Positions 42,849 through 52,191 of a stretch of DNA of 62,814 bases are shown one piece after another (the stretch's first letter is position 1; each line of letters opens with the position of its first letter). A program made the position numbers and the translations under genes. Where the stretch lies: NCBI RefSeq assembly GCF_001905885.1, contig NZ_LIYH01000002.1, forward strand, positions 1,310,918 through 1,373,731, given 5' to 3'. The notes under the pieces are model-generated. The model did not search any database and was not told where the DNA came from. It worked only from the letters and a program-made list of their open reading frames with translations. Origin of the DNA: Streptomyces sp. CB03234 (GTDB lineage Bacteria > Actinomycetota > Actinomycetes > Streptomycetales > Streptomycetaceae).

Positions 42849-45137
42849 TCAGCTCCTGGTACGCAGAGCCGTGTAAGCATCCTCACGGCCGCTCTTGTAA
42901 CTCTGGTCTGCTTCTCCCCTGGCATTCTTGAAGGCTTCGGAATTTTCCACTCCGCGCTGCTCCGCCCAGCCTTGGAGGAGCATGTTCGTACCGGTCAGGC
43001 CGCTGGCGGAATCCGAACTGTCCTTCGCCCTGGCGATGTCGTTCTTCTCGGCGATGACGTCCTTGGACCACTCGTACGTCACGGCGTCCACCATCCGCTG
43101 CGCCGCGTCACCGACCACCGGAATCGTATTGAAGACACCGCCGACCACGTGGTAGCTGTAACGGGCGTCGTCGTTGATCTTGCCGACCTGTGCGTCGCGA
43201 ACATCCAGCGTCATGTCCGAGCCGATCCCGGTCAAGGTGCCCATCACCGAAGCGACCTCGCGGGACTTGGTGTTCCAGTCGCCGACGACGTTGTTGACCT
43301 GATGCTCCGGGGCATTCCTGGCGGATGCCAGGTGCTCGGCTGCGATCCGCTTCTCGGCCTCGTAAAGAGCATCGAACACGAGGATGGGATCCCCGTCAGA
43401 GGTCTTTCCAAGCACGCCGTCCGAAACCCCGCGCATAACGCGGATCAGGCTTTGCTCGCCGTTGGCAATCCGAGACTGATCACCATCGCGCTCGATTGTG
43501 GGCAGGCCTCCCGGGCTGTGGGACGGTTGCCCACTCAGAATAGAGAAAAGATCTTCGGAGTAATCGGTCATGGCGCGTCCGAGGGGTACCTTCAGACCTT
43601 CTGGAATGGAGTCGCCCTTGCTGTCCTGGTCCAAGAGCTTGATGGTCTCGTGCATGATGCTGGCTTGCATTTCGCTGTGCGGGCCGGGAGCACCTACGGG
43701 TGCTCCCGGCTGGTGGCCGGTGGTGGCCGCTTCCAGGGCTGCCGCGAAGCCGACTCGAGCGTCGCCGTCCTCCGTGGGAGCGCCATAAGTGATTCGTGAT
43801 GTTTCGGTGTTGGCGCCCCATTCGGAATGCTCCGGCACGATTCCATTCCAGTCGCGTTCCCGGAGCAGATAGTTGAGGGCCGAATTCTTTGGGTCGGTGC
43901 CTGGGGTCAGGAAGTCGGTTGAAGCGTCAGGATGCTTGCTCAGCAGGCCGAGTGCGCTGTCCAGCGGATCGTTGACAAACCAAGGGGAATTCTTCTCGTT
44001 GTATGCCTGATTGATGTCCCAGATGTTGCCCTTGCTGCCCTTCTCCGCGGCATAAATGTCCTGGGCCAGGCCCTTGACGAAGTCCGGGGCGTACTTCCCT
44101 GTGTCGCCGCGCTCCATGAGGCCCATGAGGACCTGGTAGCCCAGAACCTTCCCGTCCGACCCCTTGGCCGGAGTGCCGGGGCCGGTCGGACCTTCGAAGT
44201 CCTTGACACCGATGCTCCGCATGTCAGCGCGCCACTTCGCCTGGAACTTGGGGTCTGTGGCGGCAGTGGCAATGGAGTTGGCGATGCCGCCCTTGATCGA
44301 CTCGTATGTGCCTTTGTTCTCCTTGTCCTTGACGTAGGCGAGTGAGTCGATTCGATTGGCGAGCTTCAGCGTCCCCTCCGCCCCCATGCCGCTGAGGAAG
44401 GTGTGGGTGAAGGTCTTGTCCTTGTTGTTGTCGCGGAACGCGCGGTTGAACTCCGCGTACTCCGCGGCCGAGACCTTCTCGCCGTTGTTGATCCGGGTGG
44501 CGATGTCCGTGGCGTTGATGGCCTCGTACGCTTCGATGTCGCCCTTGGCGCCCGCGTTGAAGCCGTTCAGCGTCTCGTCGTTGCCCTTGCCGAAGGCGTC
44601 CTTGTTGCTGTCGACGACGACCGCTTCCAGGGCCAGCTTGACGCCCTGGTCGGCGTCGTCGAACGCCTTCACGACGTCCTGGATGCGTTTGGTCCAGTTC
44701 TCTTCCCGCTGCCGCTTCGCTGCCTGTGCCTCGGGGAGGTGGGACAACTCGTTCTGTTCCCCACGGGTGATGGTCTTGGGATCACGGGTGGCCTTGCCGT
44801 TCTCGTCGATCAGCATGTCGTCCTCGCGGGCGGCCTGCACGACGTTGTTCAACCGCCCCTTGAGTTCCGTGAACTGCTCATGGGCGTCCCGCAGGAGCTT
44901 GGCTATCGCCTGCGCCTGTGTCTGGGCCGCCGCGTACTCGTAGCGGGTGGCGGTGAAGTTCGTGTGCGCGGCGATCACGTAGAGACCGCTCATGTCCGGA
45001 CCGAGCGTGATCTTCTGTACGCGCTCGCCGTACGCAGTTTCCGCCTTCTTGAACTCGCGGGCTGATTCGTCCCACTTGTCGGCGGTCGTCGTCAGGTGAC
45101 CGAAGTTGGTCGTCGTGACTTCCTTGTACGTGAGCAC
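42849..45137 (-). CDS. Large helical T7SS-locus protein of unknown function (762 aa)
   Basis: GTG start with Shine-Dalgarno GGGGAG. Almost entirely helical and charged. The N-terminal 110 residues (TADKWDESAREFKKAETAYGERV, then YEYAAAQTQAQAIAKLLRDAHEQF) look like a long helical hairpin of the kind found at the N-termini of LXG/WXG-like T7SS proteins. The rest has no recognised motif and no signal peptide or membrane span. It resembles DUF6571-type Streptomyces proteins as I recall them. It lies in the T7SS locus after the 148-aa gene and before the Cys-rich membrane protein. A truncated paralogue is at 39596-40018. Confidence 0.75.
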   Translation of the reverse strand: MLTYKEVTTTNFGHLTTTADKWDESAREFKKAETAYGERVQKITLGPDMSGLYVIAAHTNFTATRYEYAAAQTQAQAIAKLLRDAHEQFTELKGRLNNVVQAAREDDMLIDENGKATRDPKTITRGEQNELSHLPEAQAAKRQREENWTKRIQDVVKAFDDADQGVKLALEAVVVDSNKDAFGKGNDETLNGFNAGAKGDIEAYEAINATDIATRINNGEKVSAAEYAEFNRAFRDNNKDKTFTHTFLSGMGAEGTLKLANRIDSLAYVKDKENKGTYESIKGGIANSIATAATDPKFQAKWRADMRSIGVKDFEGPTGPGTPAKGSDGKVLGYQVLMGLMERGDTGKYAPDFVKGLAQDIYAAEKGSKGNIWDINQAYNEKNSPWFVNDPLDSALGLLSKHPDASTDFLTPGTDPKNSALNYLLRERDWNGIVPEHSEWGANTETSRITYGAPTEDGDARVGFAAALEAATTGHQPGAPVGAPGPHSEMQASIMHETIKLLDQDSKGDSIPEGLKVPLGRAMTDYSEDLFSILSGQPSHSPGGLPTIERDGDQSRIANGEQSLIRVMRGVSDGVLGKTSDGDPILVFDALYEAEKRIAAEHLASARNAPEHQVNNVVGDWNTKSREVASVMGTLTGIGSDMTLDVRDAQVGKINDDARYSYHVVGGVFNTIPVVGDAAQRMVDAVTYEWSKDVIAEKNDIARAKDSSDSASGLTGTNMLLQGWAEQRGVENSEAFKNARGEADQSYKSGREDAYTALRTRS

Positions 45138-45181
45138 GTCCTACTCCCCGTTGGTGTTGTATCGGTGATCTGGTGGCAGAC

Positions 45182-45199
45182 CACATTGCGTGCAATGTG
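45182..45199. promoter_or_regulatory. Perfect 8-bp inverted repeat upstream of the 762-aa gene
   Basis: CACATTGC-gt-GCAATGTG, 45 bases before the GTG start, in the 135-base gap after the 148-aa gene. It is compact and symmetrical, like a dimeric repressor site. The equivalent position in the degenerate copy (about 40040) lacks it. Confidence 0.4.
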
Positions 45200-45272
45200 C
45201 GGCCGGGCGGTTTGTGGTGGCGACCCGGCGTACCGCCCGCGTGACCGTTCGTTCCGCCCAAGGGCTGGAGGT

Positions 45273-45719
45273 CTACTGCCCTTGGCCACCGGTCTTGGGC
45301 GGGATCAGGCCGAACTCGTTGTACGTTCCGACGTCGGTGCTCATGAAGGACGTCCGGGTCTGCCGGAGCCTGGCTTCCTCCGTTGACAGCCGTCCCTTGA
45401 GCGTTTTGACCTGGCTCTCCCAGGTCTCCTTCACCTTCTTCAGACCGGCGCAGGTGTCCCAGCCGCCGAAGGCCGCGATGGCGGCGCCCATCGCCTCGTT
45501 CGGACGGGTGGCCGCGAAGTTCGTCTGCGTGGTGATCTCGCCCGCGATGGCGTCCGCGGCGGCCCGCTTCTGCGCCGGTGAGGACGCCAGGGTGCCGGTG
45601 CCCCCCGGCCCCGTACCGCCGCCACCACCCGTGCCGTTCAGCCGCGTACTCGCGGACTCCTGGCCGGCGGACTCGGCAGCCGCGGAGCGCAGCCGGCTCC
45701 ATTCCTGATCGAATCCCAT
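45273..45719 (-). CDS. Small helical T7SS-locus protein (148 aa)
   Basis: ATG 45719 after GGGAGGAAG; an upstream ATG at 45767 is possible but lacks as good a site. Helices are broken by a Gly/Thr-rich linker (TRLNGTGGGGGTGPGGTGT). The second half, FGGWDTCAGLKKVKETWESQVKTLKGRLSTEEARLRQTR, forms a long helix. Size and composition resemble WXG-like partner proteins, though there is no W-x-G motif. It is the first gene of the cassette after eccC. A frameshifted remnant is at 40118-40327. Confidence 0.72.
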   Translation of the reverse strand: MGFDQEWSRLRSAAAESAGQESASTRLNGTGGGGGTGPGGTGTLASSPAQKRAAADAIAGEITTQTNFAATRPNEAMGAAIAAFGGWDTCAGLKKVKETWESQVKTLKGRLSTEEARLRQTRTSFMSTDVGTYNEFGLIPPKTGGQGQ

Positions 45720-45813
45720 GTCTTCCTCCCGTGGATTGGTCCGGATCTGGACTCCGTCGATTTCCATGAAGCTGTCGTGCGGTTCACGCCTGGTCACGAT
45801 GCGCCGCAGCGGA

Positions 45814-48800
45814 TCACAGCTCCGGCATCTTCCCCAGCTGCACCAGCGACGCCCCGCCCTTCCGCGCCGCGAAGAAGCCGCGTCCCGGAGGCAGCGGTCG
45901 CGGGCGGACGTTGCCGATCAGGTCGCCCTCGGAGGGGTCGCCGGACAGGACCACGCCCTGTGCGCCCAGCTCCTTGATGCGCTGCATGAAGCTCTCGTAC
46001 ATCGACCGCGACGCCCCGGCGGAGTTGCGGGCGATGATGAAGCGGACGCCCGTGTCGCGGGCGAAGGGCAGGAAGTCCGTGAGCGGTGCCAGAGGGTTTC
46101 CGGAGCCGGCGGCGACCAGGTCGTAGTCGTCCACGATGATGAAGATCTGCGGGCCCGACCACCAGCTGCGGTCACGCAGCTGCTGGGGTGTGACATCGGC
46201 CGGCGGCTGCCGCCGCGCGAACAGGCCCGCCAGGGCCTCCATGTGCATCTGCATCGAGCTGGCCATCGGCGCGTACTCGAGCAGGTGCTCCTCGGGCAGG
46301 GCACCGAGCAGCGCCCGCCGGTAGTCACCGACGACGAGCTTCGCCTCGTCCGCGGAGTACCGCTCGGCGATCTGCTTGGCGATCAGCCGCAGCAGGTTCG
46401 TCTTGCCGGTCTCGCTCTCGCCGAAGATCAGGAAGAACGGATCGGTCTCGAAGTTGACGAACACCGGCTCCAGATTGGCCTCGTCGATGCCGATCGCCAC
46501 ACCGCGCTGCGGGAACTCGAAGCCCTTCGGCAGGTGGTCGGCCAGGATCTTGCGCGGCAGAAGCCGCACGCCCGGCGCCGGAGGCCCGCCCCAGCTGCCC
46601 TTGACAGCCTGCACGAACGCGGCCGTGCCGTCCGCCAGGTCAGCCGCGCTGCTGGAGCCGTCGATGCGCGGCAGCCCACCCATGAAGTGCAGCTTCTCCG
46701 GTACCTGGCCGCGCCCCGGCACACCCGCCGGGACGTTCGCCGCGACCTTCCGGTCGAACTCCGAGTCCATGACGTCACCGAGCCGCAGCTCCAGACGCCC
46801 GAGCATCTGGTCCTTGAGCGCCGCCCGCACCTCCATGTACCGGGCGGCGGTGATGATGACGTGGATGCCGTAGCCGAGACCGCGTGCCGCGAGGTCGGCG
46901 ACGACCGGCTCCAGCATCTCGTACTCGGCCTTGAAGCCGCCCCAGCCGTCGATCACCAGGAACACGTCGCCCCACGCCTCGCCCGGCAGTTCACCCGCCG
47001 CGCGCTTGCGCCGGTAGGTGGCGATGGAGTCGATGCCCTGGGAGCGGAAGAACTCCTCCCGCCGGTTCAGCACGCCCACGACCTCCGCGACTGTACGCCG
47101 CACCCGCTCCGGGTCCAGGCGGGACGCGACGCCGCCCACATGCGGCAGGTCCGCCAGCGAGGACATACCGCCGCCGCCGAAGTCCAGGGCGTAGAACTGC
47201 ACCTCGTACGGCGTGTGCGTGAGCGCGAACGACGAGATCAGCGTCCGCATCAGGGTCGACTTGCCCGACTGCGGCCCGCCCACGACCATCATGTGGCCCG
47301 CCGCGCCCGAGAAGTCCCGGTACAGCACCTCACGGCGCTGCTCGAACGGCTTGTCGATCAGGCCCAGCGGCACGGTCAGACCGCCCGGACGGGTGTACTC
47401 CGTCGCCGTGAGGCCCCGCTCCGCCGTCGGCGCGAGACCGGGCAGCAGCTGGTCGAGCGACGGCGCCTGGTCCAGCGGCGGCAGCCACACCTGGTGGGCG
47501 GGGACGCCCTGGCCCTCCAGCCGGCGCACGATGACGTCGAGGACGGTGTCGGCGAGCGCGTCGTCCTCCTCGCTCCGCGAGGGGCCGAGGTGCGCCGGAT
47601 CCGGCGCCGCGTACACCACCGGCACCGGGGGCGCGGTGAAGACGGCCGGGCGCCGCTCGATCGGCAGCTGGCCGGCCGACAACTGCGGCCCGCCCGTGCG
47701 GTACGTACCCGAGACGTACGCCGCCTTGAAGCGCGTCATCTCGTCCGTACCGAACTTGAGGTAGCCCGAACCGGGCACCGACGGCAGGTGGTACGCGTCC
47801 GGCACACCGATCGCCGTACGCGACTCGGCCGCCGAGAAGGTCCGCAGACCGATCCGGTACGAGAGGTAGGTGTCCAGGCCGCGCAGCTTGCCTTCCTCCA
47901 GGCGCTGCGAGGCGAGCAGCAGGTGTACGCCCAGGGACCGGCCGATACGGCCGATCTGGATGAACATGTCGATGAAGTCGGGCTTGGCGGTGAGGAGTTC
48001 GGAGAACTCGTCGATCACCAGGACGAGTGACGCCAGCGGCTCCAGCGCGGCACCCGCCGCCCGCGCCTTCTCGTAGTCGTGGATGTTGGCGTAGTTGCCG
48101 GCCGACCGCAGCAGCTCCTGCCGGCGCTGCAGTTCACCGCGGATCGCGTCACCCATGCGGTCGACGAGCGTCAGGTCGTCGGCCAGGTTGGTGATGACGG
48201 CGGCCACGTGCGGCATCTGCGACATGCCCGCGAACGTCGCGCCACCCTTGAAGTCCGCGAGCACGAAGTTCAGCGTCTCGGAGGAGTGCGTCACCGCCAG
48301 ACCGAGCACCAGGGTGCGCAGCAGCTCCGACTTGCCGGAACCGGTCGCGCCCACGCACAGCCCGTGCGGGCCCATGCCCTCCTGCGCGGCCTCCTTCAGG
48401 TCCAGCATCACCGGCTGGCCGTCCTCGCCGACACCGATCGGTACGCGCAGCCGCTCGGCCGTCGACCGGGGCCGCCACGTCCGCGCCACGTCCACCGCGG
48501 CCGCGTCACCCAGGTTCAGCAGGTCGGTGAAGTCCAGGTTGGCCAGCAGCGGTTCGTCGTCGTCGCCCCCGCCCGTCCGCAGCGGCGCCAGCTGCCGCGC
48601 CAGCGCCTCGGCCGCTTCCAGGGAGATGGTGTCCGGCACCCCTTCGTACGCGAAGCCCGCCCCCGACTCCAGCCGCAGCCGTCCCGGCCGCACCACCACG
48701 GAGAGCCCACCGCGCGGCTCGTCCAGGTCACCCGAGACCACCTCGACGATGGTCACGCCCTGCAGGCCCTCGGCCGCCGCGAACAGCGAGTCCGGCGGCA

Positions 48801-49764
48801 CCATCCCGCCGTCGAGCACCACCACGATGTGCGGCTGGTCCAGCACCGGCTGATTGTCCCGGCTGAACCGGGGCCGCCCGTCGAGCCGGCTGTGCAGCAA
48901 CTGCTCCAGCTCACCCAGGTCGTCCCCGAACAGCCGCCTCGTACCGGCCCCGTCGAGCTGACCCGGCACCTGGGTGTGCGGCAGCCACTTCGTCCAGTCC
49001 CAGCGCGGTACGGCACCGGGCGCGGCGACCACCGCGACCATCAGGTCCTCGGGGGAGTGCAGCGTCACCAACTGCGAAACCAGGGCCCGCGCCGCCCCCT
49101 GCGCCGCCTCCGGCTCGCCGGACACCGTCACGTGGTAGAACGCCCGCATCGACACGGCCATCGGCAGCCCGTCCAACGAGCCGTGCACGGCCAGGAACTG
49201 CTGCATCGCCCCCGCGCACAGCGGCTCCAGCTCGTCGACCGGCGCCGTCTCGGGCGCCACCAGCGGCGTCGACAGCTGCTGCGCGCCGAGCCCGACCCGT
49301 ACCTGCCCGAAGTCCTTGTCGCCCACGCGCCGTTCCCACACCCGCGAGCCCTCGGCCACCACCGACCACAGCTGCTCGGGGGAGGGGTGCAGATACAACT
49401 GGGCGTCGCGCTGGGCACGGGCGGTCTTGCGGACCGTACGCCGCGTCTGTGCGAGGTATTTGAGGTAGTCGCGCCGCCCATCGGCAATTTGCCCCTGCGT
49501 ACCACGCCGGTATCTGACGATCTGCGCGACGACCATCGCGACCGTCGACGCCAGCATCAGAACGCCCATGATGCGCATCATCGGAGACGGCGTCATGAAG
49601 AAGAAGACCACCGACGAGCCCATGCCGAGGACCGGCAGGATCTGCATCAGCATGCCCTCCTGCTGCCCCCGCGGCAGTTCCGGCGGAGCCTCCAGAGTCA
49701 GCTCTTCCGTGGGCACTTCCGGCGGAAGAGACCGCGGCGGGCGTTTGACGACGATCTGGCTCAC
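45814..49764 (-). CDS. eccC: Type VII secretion ATPase EccC (fused EccCa/EccCb)
   Basis: About 1316 aa using GTG 49764 (MSQIVVKRPPRSLPPEVP is the usual EccC start; a GTG 51 bases upstream is also open). Two N-terminal membrane spans (MLMQILPVLGMGSSVVFFFM and MGVLMLASTVAMVVAQIV) precede three FtsK/SpoIIIE ATPase domains. Their Walker A motifs are GATGSGKS (about 471), GGPQSGKS (about 827) and GESETGKT (about 1114). Walker B in the first domain is LVLVIDEF. It is the motor that recognises and exports WXG-type substrates. It is divergent from eccD. Confidence 0.96.
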   Translation of the reverse strand: MSQIVVKRPPRSLPPEVPTEELTLEAPPELPRGQQEGMLMQILPVLGMGSSVVFFFMTPSPMMRIMGVLMLASTVAMVVAQIVRYRRGTQGQIADGRRDYLKYLAQTRRTVRKTARAQRDAQLYLHPSPEQLWSVVAEGSRVWERRVGDKDFGQVRVGLGAQQLSTPLVAPETAPVDELEPLCAGAMQQFLAVHGSLDGLPMAVSMRAFYHVTVSGEPEAAQGAARALVSQLVTLHSPEDLMVAVVAAPGAVPRWDWTKWLPHTQVPGQLDGAGTRRLFGDDLGELEQLLHSRLDGRPRFSRDNQPVLDQPHIVVVLDGGMVPPDSLFAAAEGLQGVTIVEVVSGDLDEPRGGLSVVVRPGRLRLESGAGFAYEGVPDTISLEAAEALARQLAPLRTGGGDDDEPLLANLDFTDLLNLGDAAAVDVARTWRPRSTAERLRVPIGVGEDGQPVMLDLKEAAQEGMGPHGLCVGATGSGKSELLRTLVLGLAVTHSSETLNFVLADFKGGATFAGMSQMPHVAAVITNLADDLTLVDRMGDAIRGELQRRQELLRSAGNYANIHDYEKARAAGAALEPLASLVLVIDEFSELLTAKPDFIDMFIQIGRIGRSLGVHLLLASQRLEEGKLRGLDTYLSYRIGLRTFSAAESRTAIGVPDAYHLPSVPGSGYLKFGTDEMTRFKAAYVSGTYRTGGPQLSAGQLPIERRPAVFTAPPVPVVYAAPDPAHLGPSRSEEDDALADTVLDVIVRRLEGQGVPAHQVWLPPLDQAPSLDQLLPGLAPTAERGLTATEYTRPGGLTVPLGLIDKPFEQRREVLYRDFSGAAGHMMVVGGPQSGKSTLMRTLISSFALTHTPYEVQFYALDFGGGGMSSLADLPHVGGVASRLDPERVRRTVAEVVGVLNRREEFFRSQGIDSIATYRRKRAAGELPGEAWGDVFLVIDGWGGFKAEYEMLEPVVADLAARGLGYGIHVIITAARYMEVRAALKDQMLGRLELRLGDVMDSEFDRKVAANVPAGVPGRGQVPEKLHFMGGLPRIDGSSSAADLADGTAAFVQAVKGSWGGPPAPGVRLLPRKILADHLPKGFEFPQRGVAIGIDEANLEPVFVNFETDPFFLIFGESETGKTNLLRLIAKQIAERYSADEAKLVVGDYRRALLGALPEEHLLEYAPMASSMQMHMEALAGLFARRQPPADVTPQQLRDRSWWSGPQIFIIVDDYDLVAAGSGNPLAPLTDFLPFARDTGVRFIIARNSAGASRSMYESFMQRIKELGAQGVVLSGDPSEGDLIGNVRPRPLPPGRGFFAARKGGASLVQLGKMPEL

Positions 49765-49937
49765 CGGAGCATCAATCCCTCGGGTACGGACGGAAGTCGG
49801 AAGGCGGTTCCGCACCGGCGCCCCCGTGGCGACGGCCTCCTCCCGCGACAGGCGATCCTACTTGCAGCCACTGACACGGCTGCCCGGTAGGGTGGCGCGC
49901 GCACCGTGCGCAACCGCGAATCAGGGGGTCCACACAC

Positions 49938-51416
49938 GTGAGTACGACCGCAGCGACCGGCTTCTGCCGCGTCACCGTCGTGGCGCCGGACAGCCGGATC
50001 GATGTCGCTCTCCCCGAGGACATCGCCGTCGCCGACGTCTACCCGGAGATCCTCCGGCTCACCGGCCAGACCCAGGCGCCCGGCACCCCCACCGGCTACC
50101 ACCTCGTCCGCCGTGACGGCACCGTCCTGGACGGCGCCCGCACTCTCGCCGCCCAGCAGGTGCTCGACGGCGAGGTCCTCTCGCTGCGCCCGTTCGCCGA
50201 ATCGCTCCCGCCGGCCGTCTTCGACGACGTCTCCGACGCCGTCGCCTCCGCCGTCACCCGCGACCGTCATCTGTGGAGCGACGACCTGCTGCGCGCGGCG
50301 GGTCTCGTCGGTGGCGTCCTGCTGCTGGTCCTCATGGGCTTCGTGCTCTGGTTCGCCGACCCCGTCCGCCACGACATGCACGGCCTGCCGGGCATCATCG
50401 CGGGCGCCGTCGGACTGCTGCTGACCGCCTTCGCCGGCGTACACGCCAGGGTCTACGGCGACCGCGCCACCGCCGTCGCCCTCGGCCTCGGCGCGCTGCC
50501 GCTGCTGCTGATCGCCGGCTCCGGCGTCATCGGCCCGGCCGCCGGCCACGGGCCGGGACGGCTGCAGTTCCTGCTCGGCTGCGTCGCCGTGCTGGTCGCC
50601 TCCGTCGCCCTGGTCGCGCTCACCCCGAGCGGAGACGCCCCCTTCGTGGCGGCCACCTTCCTGTCGACCGTCGGCACCCTCGCCACCTTCGCGGCCATCC
50701 TCACCGAGGCCTCCGCCACCGGGACCGCCGCCGTCTGCGCACCGGTCGCCATCGGCCTGGTCGCCTTCCTGCCGGGCCTGTCCGCCCGCTTCGCCCGCCT
50801 CCCCATCGGGTACGCCGCGCCGCGCGGCGCCACCGGCGGCTACGACGACGACACGTTCGCCGACCCGAACGAGGCCCCCGACGCCCAGCCCGTCGACGCC
50901 GAGCGGATCGCGCTCCAGGCCCGCCGCGGTCACGAGATGCTGCTGGGCCTGGTCGGCGGCTGCGCGGCCGTCGTCGTCGGCTCCGCCGCCGTCCTGGGCT
51001 TCGCCGGCAACGTCTGGGGCGAGCTCCTGGCGCTCGCGTCCGGCCTCGCGATGCTGCTGCGCGCCCGTCTCTTCCGCTACACCTCGCAGGTCGCCTGCGT
51101 CCTGGTGGCCGGGATCGCCGCCATCGCCCTGCTGGTGCTGGGCCTGTCCCTGAACCCGCCGGCCGACCTGGTGTACGAGCTGGTCCGGTACGGGGACCGG
51201 GGCGCCCTGGACATCCGTACCATCTGGCTCACCGCCTCGGTCGCGGCCGGAGCCGCCCTGATCACCGCGATCGGCCTGGTCATCCCGAAGAAGGGCCTGT
51301 CCCCCTTCTGGGGGCGCCTGCTCGACCTCGCCGAGGGCGCGGTCCTGCTCTCCCTGGTCCCGCTGTGCCTCGCCGTCCTGGACGTCTTCATGGCGGCCCG
51401 CTCGCTGACGAGCTAG
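49938..51416 (+). CDS. eccD: Type VII secretion integral membrane protein EccD
   Basis: 492 aa, GTG start. An N-terminal ubiquitin-like (YukD-type) domain, about 1-90 (TGFCRVTVVAPDSRIDVALPEDIAVADVYPEIL), is followed by about 11 membrane spans. A hydrophilic loop around residue 310-330 (YDDDTFADPNEAPDAQPVDAE) separates the two halves. EccD forms the membrane core of the T7SS complex. The 173-base gap to eccC must hold divergent promoters; none is clear by eye. Confidence 0.95.
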   Translation: MSTTAATGFCRVTVVAPDSRIDVALPEDIAVADVYPEILRLTGQTQAPGTPTGYHLVRRDGTVLDGARTLAAQQVLDGEVLSLRPFAESLPPAVFDDVSDAVASAVTRDRHLWSDDLLRAAGLVGGVLLLVLMGFVLWFADPVRHDMHGLPGIIAGAVGLLLTAFAGVHARVYGDRATAVALGLGALPLLLIAGSGVIGPAAGHGPGRLQFLLGCVAVLVASVALVALTPSGDAPFVAATFLSTVGTLATFAAILTEASATGTAAVCAPVAIGLVAFLPGLSARFARLPIGYAAPRGATGGYDDDTFADPNEAPDAQPVDAERIALQARRGHEMLLGLVGGCAAVVVGSAAVLGFAGNVWGELLALASGLAMLLRARLFRYTSQVACVLVAGIAAIALLVLGLSLNPPADLVYELVRYGDRGALDIRTIWLTASVAAGAALITAIGLVIPKKGLSPFWGRLLDLAEGAVLLSLVPLCLAVLDVFMAARSLTS

Positions 51417-51609
51417 CACGCCCGCCCCGCGACCCAGCGCAAGGCCCGCACCAGCAGGCTGGTACGCTGTGTAGCGGCCGTTCGTGTACGCGCTCCCGGA
51501 TCATCTGGAAGCTGCGCTCATCGGACCTTCGCCTCCGAGTCACGGAAGCTCCCCTGAGACCAAGACCAGGGGCACTCGCGGGCGCATCGAACACCAAGAG
51601 GAGTACCGA

Positions 51610-51900
51610 GTGTCTCTCGACGCCGCTACGAAGAAGCAGATCATGGCCGAGTTCGGCACCAAGGAGGGCGACACCGGCTCCCCCGAGGTCCAGGTCGCCA
51701 TGCTCTCCCGCCGCATCTCGGACCTCACCGAGCACCTCAAGACCCACAAGCACGACCACCACTCCCGTCGTGGTCTGCTGATCCTGGTCGGCCAGCGTCG
51801 CCGTCTGCTGCAGTACCTGGCCAAGAAGGACATCCAGCGCTTCCGCGCGCTGGTCGACCGCCTCGGCATCCGCCGCGGTGCGGCCGGCGGCGCCAAGTAA
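51610..51900 (+). CDS. rpsO: 30S ribosomal protein S15
   Basis: 96 aa from GTG 51610 after AGAGGAG. Typical S15: [50 protein letters not shown] and [22 protein letters not shown]15 binds 16S rRNA in the platform. It is followed by a hairpin and pnp, the standard order. Confidence 0.98.
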   Translation: MSLDAATKKQIMAEFGTKEGDTGSPEVQVAMLSRRISDLTEHLKTHKHDHHSRRGLLILVGQRRRLLQYLAKKDIQRFRALVDRLGIRRGAAGGAK

Positions 51901-51909
51901 GACGCCGTG

Positions 51910-51946
51910 AAGGGAGCGGTTCCCACGATCAGGGGGCCGCTCCCTT
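51910..51946 (+). terminator. rpsO-pnp intergenic hairpin
   Basis: A 10-bp stem AAGGGAGCGG / CCGCTCCCTT with a 17-base loop directly after rpsO. It is followed by TTTGCTG. In S. coelicolor the equivalent hairpin is known to be an RNase III cleavage site with read-through into pnp, so it is probably a processing element as well as a partial terminator. Bases 51947-52191 are the pnp leader. Confidence 0.75.
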
Positions 51947-52191
51947 TGCTGTACGTGCGGAGTGTCACCACCCCTTTGTAGGCTGGTCGCACAACGCCAT
52001 AACGAAAATTCCATAAGTACGCACAGGAGAGGCGCCCTCGCCGCCGCCGGTCCTCGGTAGTGGCCCCCGGGAGACACACCCCGGGTGCTTCGATCGAAGA
52101 CCGGCCCGCACACAAGGCGCGCTTCTCCGCCCCGTCCCTCCGCCACACGGGCGCACGGGACCAAAGACGACAAGTAATGGAGAAACCGCTA

